From: Lachnospiraceae bacterium
Lineage (GTDB): Bacteria > Bacillota > Clostridia > Lachnospirales > Lachnospiraceae
DNA: 12,501 nt
Direction of reading: 5' to 3'
NCBI GenBank assembly: GCA_900770535.1
Contig: CAAHDV010000038.1
Coordinates: 1-12,501, forward strand
The notes beneath the pieces are model-generated. The model was given only the letters and a program-made list of their open reading frames with translations, was not told the origin of the DNA and did no database searches. This document shows positions 7,120 to 12,501 of the stretch, piece by piece; position 1 is the first letter of the stretch, and each line of letters begins with the position of its first letter. A program made the translations under genes and the position numbers.

Positions 7120-8496
7120 TTAATCTTTCAGCAGCTTTGCTGCCACCTCACCCAGTTTCATACTGTTGGAGCCCTTTAAGAGCACACAGTCGCCTGGCTG
7201 CAGCTTTGCCTTTGCCGCTTCTGCCAGCGCGTCCCGCTGGTTTTCATCGAAATGGATGTACTCTGCCTTCATGCCCGCACGCTTTGCGCCCCGGGCAATC
7301 TGCTCTGCCAGTTCACCGTATGTAAACAGGATATCCACCGGATGGGATTTCATCCAGCTTCCCACCTCATAGTGGAACTTCGGAGAATCCGGCCCCAGCT
7401 CCTTCATGTCGGCCAGCACCGCGATGCGGCGGCCTTTTGCCTTTGCTTCCAGAACCTCCAGACCGGCCTTCATGGATACCGGACTTGCATTATAGGTGTC
7501 ATCGATGACGGTAACGCCATTCTTCTCTGCGATCTGCTGGCGGTTCTTGAATCCGGTGAAGGCAGCCAGGCTCTTCACTGCGCCGGAAAGCGGAACTCCG
7601 CTGCAATCTGCCACAGCCAGAGCCACCATGGCATTCAGCACATTGTGGCGTCCCATGATGCTTAAGCGCACCATGTATTTTTCCCCGCGGCAGTTGGCAG
7701 TAAATACCGGGTAACCGTCCTCGCTGCGGATATCCTCTGCCCGGTACTCAGAATTCTCCCCGGTTCCGTAATATACAGTGCGGCATCCGTCCTTGGCTTT
7801 GGTATCCTTCAGCAGGGCATCATCGCCGTTTAAGAAGAGGATTCCGTCATCCTTTAAGCCGTCCTGAATCGTCAGCTTCTCATGATAGATGTTCTCCTGG
7901 CTTCCCAGCTGCTCAATATGGGTAATGCCGACATTGGTGATGACGGCCATATCCACCTGGGCAATCTTTGCGATGACGGTCAGCTCGCCCGGCATGCTCA
8001 TGCCAAGCTCCAGCACGCCAATCTCATCGGCCAAGGTAATCTCAGACAGCGTGATTGGCACACCCACCTGACTGTTGGAATTTCCAGGAGTCTTGTATAC
8101 CTGGTACTTTGCGGAAAGCGCTGCTGCCACCATTTCACGGGTAGTCGTCTTTCCCACACTTCCGGTGATGCCCACAAGCGGCAGGTTTAACCGGCTGCGG
8201 TAATAGCGTCCGATATCCTGCAGTGCCTTTTTGGTATCAGCCACCCGGATCCAGGCATGCTCCGCATCCTCTGCGTTCTCATGCTCGGAAGTCAGCACCG
8301 CCACAGCGCCTGCGCCGAAGGCCTGATCGATGAAGCGGTGGGCATCCACCTTCTCCCCGATCAGCGGCACAAACAGGTCGTTTCCTTTCATGGTTCTTGA
8401 ATCAATGCTCAAATGTTCAATCTTCTGGTCTGCATTTCCACACAGAAGCTGGCCGCCTGTGGCAGCCACAATGTCTTTAACCGTTATATTTTCCAT
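7120..8496 (-). CDS. murF: UDP-N-acetylmuramoyl-tripeptide--D-alanyl-D-alanine ligase
   Basis: MurF is the last cytoplasmic peptidoglycan ligase: it joins D-Ala-D-Ala to UDP-MurNAc-tripeptide using ATP. The 458-residue protein shows the three Mur-ligase domains. The substrate-binding N-terminal domain (about 1-105) includes IDSRTMKGNDLFVPL. The ATPase domain has P-loop GSVGKTTT (112-119), TPGNSNSQVGVP (136-147), ELGM (163-166) and ITNVGITHIEQLGS (186-199), and Lys207 is the likely carbamylated lysine. The C-terminal domain has GRHNVLNAMVA (282-292), the MurF-type DDTYNASPVSM (332-342) and KGSNSMKLGE (441-450). The DTYNASP motif and C-terminal KGS separate it from MurC, MurD and MurE. It starts 29 bases after murE, so the two are very likely cotranscribed, and priA follows after 24 bases. 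Confidence 0.97.
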   Translation of the reverse strand: MENITVKDIVAATGGQLLCGNADQKIEHLSIDSRTMKGNDLFVPLIGEKVDAHRFIDQAFGAGAVAVLTSEHENAEDAEHAWIRVADTKKALQDIGRYYRSRLNLPLVGITGSVGKTTTREMVAAALSAKYQVYKTPGNSNSQVGVPITLSEITLADEIGVLELGMSMPGELTVIAKIAQVDMAVITNVGITHIEQLGSQENIYHEKLTIQDGLKDDGILFLNGDDALLKDTKAKDGCRTVYYGTGENSEYRAEDIRSEDGYPVFTANCRGEKYMVRLSIMGRHNVLNAMVALAVADCSGVPLSGAVKSLAAFTGFKNRQQIAEKNGVTVIDDTYNASPVSMKAGLEVLEAKAKGRRIAVLADMKELGPDSPKFHYEVGSWMKSHPVDILFTYGELAEQIARGAKRAGMKAEYIHFDENQRDALAEAAKAKLQPGDCVLLKGSNSMKLGEVAAKLLKD

Positions 8497-8525
8497 TTCC
8501 GGATCTCTTTTCTGTTTCTTTATAT

Positions 8526-9983
8526 TTAAAGGTTCTTCACAACCTCTTCCACCACGGCGCGGTCCAGGAACGGGTAACGCACGCCATTGATCTCCTGGTA
8601 GTCCTCATGGCCCTTGCCGATGATGGCAATCATGTCGCCCGGCTCCGCATGGGTGATGCTGTAGGCAATAGCCTCTTTCCGGTCCGGAATCTCAATAAAC
8701 TTTCCGCCGGTCTTTTCAATGCTGCCGCGGATATCAGCAATGATATCCTCCACCTTCTCAAAGCGGGAGTTGTCTGCGGTGATGATGGACAGATCCGCCA
8801 TGCGGCCGCCAATTTCGCCCATGGAGTAACGGCGATCCTTGGAGCGGTTTCCTCCGCAGCCAAATACCACGACAAGGCGCTTCGGATGATACTCTCTCAG
8901 AGTTGCCAGCAGGCTCTCCATGCTGACTGCGTTGTGAGCGTAATCCACGATGACACAGCATTTCTCAGAAGTATATACAATCTCCATACGGCCATTGATT
9001 TTCAGGTGCTCCAGGGCATGCTGCAGCTTTTCAGCCGGAACGCCCACCCACAGAGTAACGGCCGCTGCCGCCAGCGCATTGTATACATTAAATTTACCCG
9101 GGATGCTGACACGCACCGGAATCTGATGCTCGCCCTTAATATCAAACTCCACACCTACAAAATCCGGTTCGGAGACATAGTGGATGTTCTCTGCCTGGAA
9201 ACCGGTGCCCTCTTTCAGGCCAAATCCGGTCCATGGGCACGGAATATCTTTTACGATCTCGTCAATATGCTCATCATCCACATTGATCAGGGCGCGGTCA
9301 CACTGATGGAACAGCTGTTTCTTATAATATAAATACTCCGCGAAATCCGCATGCTCATCCTTTCCGATGTGGTCCGGGGAAATGTTGGTAAACAGGCCAT
9401 AGTTAAAATGGATGCCTGCCACACGGTGCATCTTCATGGCCTGGGAGGAAACCTCCATCACGCAGCACTCGCAGCCATCCTCCACCATCTTCGCGAAATA
9501 ACGGTGCAGATCATAGGACTCCGGTGTGGTATTCACGGTTGGGAAATGCTCTTTCCCAATGTAAACGCCGTTGGTTCCGATCATGCCGGTCTTTTTCCCG
9601 GCGTTCTCCAGAATGGTCTTGATCATATGGGTGGTAGTGGTCTTTCCTTTGGTTCCTGTCACCCCGATCATGGTCAGTTTCCGGGACGGATAGCCAAAAC
9701 GGGCTGCCGATAACAGAGCCAGCGCCTCTCTTCCGTTTTCGGTCTCCACCACGGTCACGCCTGCCGGTGCCTCCACCGGATGCTCGGTCACAAGCACTCT
9801 TACGCCTGCCTCAGTCACCTGCGGAATGAAATCGTGAGAATCAATCTTTGTGCCCTTCATGCAGACAAACACCGCGCCGGGAGCAGCCTTTCTGGAGTCG
9901 TATATGACTTCATGTACCTCCACGTCCAGGCTTCCCTGAACCAGCTTATAAGAAAGCCCCTCTAACCAGTCTTTTATCGTCAT
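8526..9983 (-). CDS. murE: UDP-N-acetylmuramoyl-L-alanyl-D-glutamate--meso-diaminopimelate ligase (MurE)
   Basis: MurE adds the third stem-peptide residue to UDP-MurNAc-L-Ala-D-Glu using ATP. The 485 residues are full length for the family. Motifs are YDSRKAAPGAVFV (28-40), P-loop TGTKGKTT (109-116), NTTPES (151-156), EVSSQAM (177-183) and NISPDHIG (200-207). Lys221 in KKQLF is the likely carbamylated lysine. Further motifs are VDYAHN (347-352), FGCGGNRSKDRR (374-385) and GKGHEDYQ (457-464). The residue-3 specificity loop reads DNSR (404-407) instead of the DNPR typical of diaminopimelate enzymes. The retained Asn and Arg still favour diaminopimelate over lysine, but this is inferred. The start ATG has AAAGGA upstream. 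It begins 131 bases after fhs, across a structured spacer, and is probably the first gene of its transcript, with murF next. Confidence 0.94.
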   Translation of the reverse strand: MTIKDWLEGLSYKLVQGSLDVEVHEVIYDSRKAAPGAVFVCMKGTKIDSHDFIPQVTEAGVRVLVTEHPVEAPAGVTVVETENGREALALLSAARFGYPSRKLTMIGVTGTKGKTTTTHMIKTILENAGKKTGMIGTNGVYIGKEHFPTVNTTPESYDLHRYFAKMVEDGCECCVMEVSSQAMKMHRVAGIHFNYGLFTNISPDHIGKDEHADFAEYLYYKKQLFHQCDRALINVDDEHIDEIVKDIPCPWTGFGLKEGTGFQAENIHYVSEPDFVGVEFDIKGEHQIPVRVSIPGKFNVYNALAAAAVTLWVGVPAEKLQHALEHLKINGRMEIVYTSEKCCVIVDYAHNAVSMESLLATLREYHPKRLVVVFGCGGNRSKDRRYSMGEIGGRMADLSIITADNSRFEKVEDIIADIRGSIEKTGGKFIEIPDRKEAIAYSITHAEPGDMIAIIGKGHEDYQEINGVRYPFLDRAVVEEVVKNL

Positions 9984-10025
9984 ACTCTTGCCTATCCTTT
10001 CTCAATTTCTATCCGTCTGCTTTCG

Positions 10026-10061
10026 TTTTGCACTGCGCAAAATCCCGACATAGCGGATTTT
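10026..10061 (-). other. Two overlapping, mutually exclusive hairpins in the murE leader
   Basis: Read on the minus strand, AAAATCC at 10061-10055 pairs with GGATTTT at 10045-10039 around a nine-base loop. The TTTT of that second arm (10042-10039) also begins TTTTGC, which pairs with GCAAAA (10031-10026) around a five-base loop. The two stems share four bases and cannot both form fully. They lie between the candidate fhs terminator and the murE start, in an otherwise gene-free 131-base spacer (9984-10114). Structures are seen; a regulatory role is speculative and both stems are short. Confidence 0.35.
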
Positions 10062-10066
10062 CACGC

Positions 10067-10100
10067 AAAAAGCGCGGCTGCCAGAACAGCTCACGCCTTT
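10067..10100 (-). terminator. Candidate Rho-independent terminator of fhs
   Basis: Fifteen bases after the fhs stop codon, the minus strand has AAAGGCG, then GCTG, a TTCTGG loop, CAGC, and a CGC arm running into TTTTT. The stem has four plus three or more pairs, separated by a small internal loop (TGA opposite CG). The leading AAA can pair with the first T residues. Position and U-tract suit a terminator separating fhs from murE, but the interrupted stem makes it only moderately convincing. Confidence 0.45.
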
Positions 10101-10114
10101 GCGCCAGTTTCAAA

Positions 10115-11785
10115 TTAGAATAATCCGGTGATCACACCGTTCTCATCTACATCAATGCCGTCTGCAGCCGGTTTCTTCGGCAGTCCCGGCATGGTCATGA
10201 TGGCTCCGGTCAGCACTACCACAAAACCTGCGCCTGCGGATACATAGGCATCGCGCACGTTGATGGTAAATCCGGTCGGACGCCCCAGCTTGGTCTGGTC
10301 ATCAGACAGGGAGTACTGGGTCTTTGCCATGCAGACCGGAAGGTTGCCAAAGCCCATCTCCTCGATGCGGGCCAGTGCTTTGGATGCAGCCGGTGCATAG
10401 GAAACACCATCTGCGCCGTAAATTTCGGTGGCAATGGTCTTTACCTTATCTTTCAGGCTCATCTCATCCGGGTACAGTGCATGGTAATGGCTCTCCTTGT
10501 GCTCCAGAGTATCCAGAACCTTCTGAGCCAGGGCCTCGCCGCCCTCGCCGCCTTTTGCCCATACCTCGGAAAGAGCGAACTCACAGCCGCGCTCCTCGCA
10601 GAAATCACGGATAAAGGCGTACTCTGCCTCGGTATCGGTCACGAAGGAGTTTAAGGTTACCACAACCGGAACACCGAATTTCTGCAGATTCTCGATATGC
10701 TTCTCCAGATTGACGATACCCTTCTTTAAGGCATCCAGATTCTCTGTGGAAAGCTCGGTTTTCGGTACACCGCCGTTGTACTTTAACGCGCGGACGGTTG
10801 CAACCAGAACTGCGGCATCCGGCTTTAAATCTGCCTTGCGGCATTTGATATCCAGGAATTTCTCTGCGCCCAGGTCTGCGCCGAAGCCAGCCTCGGTTAC
10901 CACGATATCAGCCAGCTTTAAGGCCGTCTTGGTCGCGCGCACGCTGTTGCAGCCGTGGGCGATGTTTGCGAACGGTCCGCCGTGTACCAGAGCACCGGTG
11001 TGCTCCAGGGTCTGGATCAGGTTCGGCTTGATGGCATCCTTTAAGAGTGCTGCCATAGCGCCCACTGCGTGTAACTGGGCAGCGGTAACCGGCTCTCCGG
11101 CATAATTATATGCGACAATGATCTTGCCAAGACGCTCTTTTAAGTCGTTCATGTCATTGGCCAGGCATAAGATTGCCATGATTTCGGAAGCTACAGTAAT
11201 AACAAAGTGATCCTCGCGCACCACACCGTCTGCCTTTGCGCCAAGTCCAACAACCACATTGCGCAGCACACGGTCATTCATATCCAGGCAGCGTTTCCAG
11301 AGGATCTGTCTGGTATCGATCTGAAGGGCGTTGCCCTGCTGGATGTGGTTATCCAGAAGTGCTGCCAGAAGGTTATTGGCAGAAGTAATAGCATGGAAAT
11401 CGCCGGTAAAATGAAGATTTAAATCTTCCATCGGAACTACCTGCGCAAAGCCGCCGCCTGCAGCACCGCCCTTAATGCCAAAGCACGGTCCCAGAGACGG
11501 CTCACGCAGCGCGATCATGGCCTTCTTGCCAAGTCTGGTGAAAGCATCTGCCAGACCAATGCTGGTGGTGGTTTTTCCCTCGCCTGCCGGAGTCGGGTTG
11601 ATGGCAGTTACTAAAACCAGTTTTCCGTCCGGACGGTCCTTTACCTGCTGCCACAGTTCATCCGTAATCTTTGCCTTGTACTTACCGTACAGTTCCAGAT
11701 CATCCTCAATAATTCCGTAGCTCTCTGCAACTTCTTTGATTGGAAGCTTTACCGCCTCCTGCGCGATTTCGATATCTGTTTTCAT
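10115..11785 (-). CDS. fhs: Formate--tetrahydrofolate ligase (10-formyl-THF synthetase)
   Basis: Fhs makes 10-formyl-tetrahydrofolate from formate, tetrahydrofolate and ATP. In Clostridia this feeds purine synthesis, Met-tRNA formylation and, in acetogens, the methyl branch of the Wood-Ljungdahl pathway. The 556-residue length is typical. The nucleotide-binding loop is [13 protein letters not shown] (65-77). Family signatures are [19 protein letters not shown] (94-112), TGDFHAIT (127-134) and [15 protein letters not shown] (267-281). The C-terminus ends [13 protein letters not shown]. The ATG is preceded by GGGAGGA at ideal spacing. It lies 40 bases after the ftsK stop, with no hairpin visible in that gap, so read-through from ftsK is possible. 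A candidate terminator follows the gene. No other Wood-Ljungdahl genes are in the window, so acetogenesis cannot be inferred. Confidence 0.98.
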   Translation of the reverse strand: MKTDIEIAQEAVKLPIKEVAESYGIIEDDLELYGKYKAKITDELWQQVKDRPDGKLVLVTAINPTPAGEGKTTTSIGLADAFTRLGKKAMIALREPSLGPCFGIKGGAAGGGFAQVVPMEDLNLHFTGDFHAITSANNLLAALLDNHIQQGNALQIDTRQILWKRCLDMNDRVLRNVVVGLGAKADGVVREDHFVITVASEIMAILCLANDMNDLKERLGKIIVAYNYAGEPVTAAQLHAVGAMAALLKDAIKPNLIQTLEHTGALVHGGPFANIAHGCNSVRATKTALKLADIVVTEAGFGADLGAEKFLDIKCRKADLKPDAAVLVATVRALKYNGGVPKTELSTENLDALKKGIVNLEKHIENLQKFGVPVVVTLNSFVTDTEAEYAFIRDFCEERGCEFALSEVWAKGGEGGEALAQKVLDTLEHKESHYHALYPDEMSLKDKVKTIATEIYGADGVSYAPAASKALARIEEMGFGNLPVCMAKTQYSLSDDQTKLGRPTGFTINVRDAYVSAGAGFVVVLTGAIMTMPGLPKKPAADGIDVDENGVITGLF

Positions 11786-11825
11786 AGCCAGAATCCTCCC
11801 TTTTCATGTGTAGTGTGGGGTTACA

Positions 11826-12501
11826 TTAAATGATCTGATCAAATTCTTCCATAGTCATAAGAACCTTGCGGGGTTTCGTTCCCTCTTCCTCGCCGACCAC
11901 ACCGGCCTCCGCCAGCTGGTCCATGATCCTTGCGGCACGGTTGAATCCGATCTTGAACATGCGCTGCAGCATTCCAATGGATGCCTTTTCTTTTTCTATA
12001 ATGAAACGGCCTGCCTGCTCAAAGTACTCGTCCCGGCTGTTAGACGGGCCGGAGGCTGAGGCAGCTGGAGCCGAATTCATACTGTTTTCCACTTCCGGAC
12101 TGTACTGGGCCGTAAGTCCCTGTTCGGTGAGGAAGTCCACCACCTGCTGGACTTCGGAATCCGAAACAAAAGCGCCCTGTACACGCTGTGGTTTCGGGAA
12201 TCCCGCCGGATAAAAGAGCATATCGCCTTTTCCGAGAAGCTTCTCCGCACCGTTCATGTCGATGATGGTACGGGAATCCACGCCGGAAGAAACTGAGAAC
12301 GCGATTCTTGATGGCACGTTAGCCTTGATGAGGCCGGTGATGACATTGACGGATGGTCTCTGGGTTGCGATGACCAGATGAATGCCTGCCGCACGGGCCA
12401 GCTGGGCCAGACGGCAGATGGCATCCTCCACCTCACCCGGAGCCACCATCATCAGATCCGCAAGCTCATCTACAATGATGACGATCTGCGGCATCTTCTT
12501 C
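11826..12501 (-). CDS. ftsK: FtsK/SpoIIIE-family DNA translocase, C-terminal part (cut by window edge)
   Basis: This ATP-driven septum-located motor pumps chromosomal DNA during division or sporulation. Only the last 224 codons are in the window; the membrane anchor, linker and Walker A lie beyond the right edge. The fragment begins [16 protein letters not shown], with Walker B Asp11 and Glu12. It continues with [13 protein letters not shown] alpha/beta core sequence, ATQRPS (45-50), [10 protein letters not shown] (63-72) and [13 protein letters not shown] (84-96). After a Ser/Ala-rich linker (about 140-157), the winged-helix gamma domain (158-224) includes [11 protein letters not shown] (186-196) and KPRKVL (209-214), which reads polar DNA sequences in characterised homologues. 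FtsK and SpoIIIE cannot be told apart from this part alone. The gene ends with TAA 40 bases before fhs. Confidence 0.95.
   Translation of the reverse strand, partial: KKMPQIVIIVDELADLMMVAPGEVEDAICRLAQLARAAGIHLVIATQRPSVNVITGLIKANVPSRIAFSVSSGVDSRTIIDMNGAEKLLGKGDMLFYPAGFPKPQRVQGAFVSDSEVQQVVDFLTEQGLTAQYSPEVENSMNSAPAASASGPSNSRDEYFEQAGRFIIEKEKASIGMLQRMFKIGFNRAARIMDQLAEAGVVGEEEGTKPRKVLMTMEEFDQII

Noticed and set aside
8607..9332. A 241-codon plus-strand open frame opposite murE
   Set aside because: It lies wholly antisense to murE, which has every Mur-ligase motif. The predicted protein has no recognisable domain. Long antisense frames are expected in genes of this base composition.
1..12501. A novel defence, mobile or secondary-metabolite system
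   Set aside because: Every gene-sized interval is accounted for by a recognised housekeeping family on one strand. There are no transposases, integrases, repeat arrays or abrupt composition changes.

Overview
The window is a dense block of bacterial housekeeping genes, all on the minus strand, so transcription runs from high to low coordinates. The protein families, the gene order (priA-def-fmt-yugP-rsmB-rlmN-prpC), a meso-diaminopimelate-type MurE, a YugP-like metallopeptidase and a formate-tetrahydrofolate ligase together suggest an anaerobic Firmicute of class Clostridia, most likely Lachnospiraceae with moderate to high GC. This assignment is by pattern recognition only; no search was run. 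Eleven protein genes were found. Two are cut by the window edges: ftsK/spoIIIE at the right and prpC at the left. I saw no tRNA, rRNA, CRISPR array, insertion sequence or prophage, and no gene-free stretch longer than about 131 bases.

Layout in transcription order. (1) 12501-11826: C-terminal part of an FtsK/SpoIIIE DNA translocase. (2) 11785-10115: fhs, which makes 10-formyl-tetrahydrofolate, followed by a plausible terminator. (3) 10114-9984: a 131-base spacer with three inverted repeats, the largest non-coding interval here. (4) 9983-7120: murE and murF, which add the third residue and then D-Ala-D-Ala to the peptidoglycan stem peptide. (5) 7095-5086: priA, the replication restart helicase, which appears to lack its winged-helix domain. 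(6) 5085-4994: a 92-base spacer with a strong dyad just upstream of def and a weak candidate promoter. (7) 4993-1: def, fmt, yugP, rsmB, rlmN and prpC, tightly packed. Gaps there are 2-3 bases or short overlaps, except for 44 bases between rsmB and rlmN. This looks like one operon.

Functionally the block covers chromosome segregation, one-carbon supply, cell-wall precursor synthesis, replication restart, and initiator-tRNA formylation with later deformylation. It also covers 16S and 23S rRNA methylation and the start of a Ser/Thr phosphatase-kinase module. In related genomes the PASTA kinase prkC and the GTPase rsgA usually follow, and would lie just off the left edge. Fhs, Fmt and Def form a logical chain: formyl donor, Met-tRNA formylation, formyl removal.

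I did not find an undescribed defence or mobile system. The observations most worth a second look are the domain loss in PriA, a DNSR motif where MurE normally has DNPR, an altered zinc-site neighbourhood in Def, and the structured spacers upstream of murE and def.
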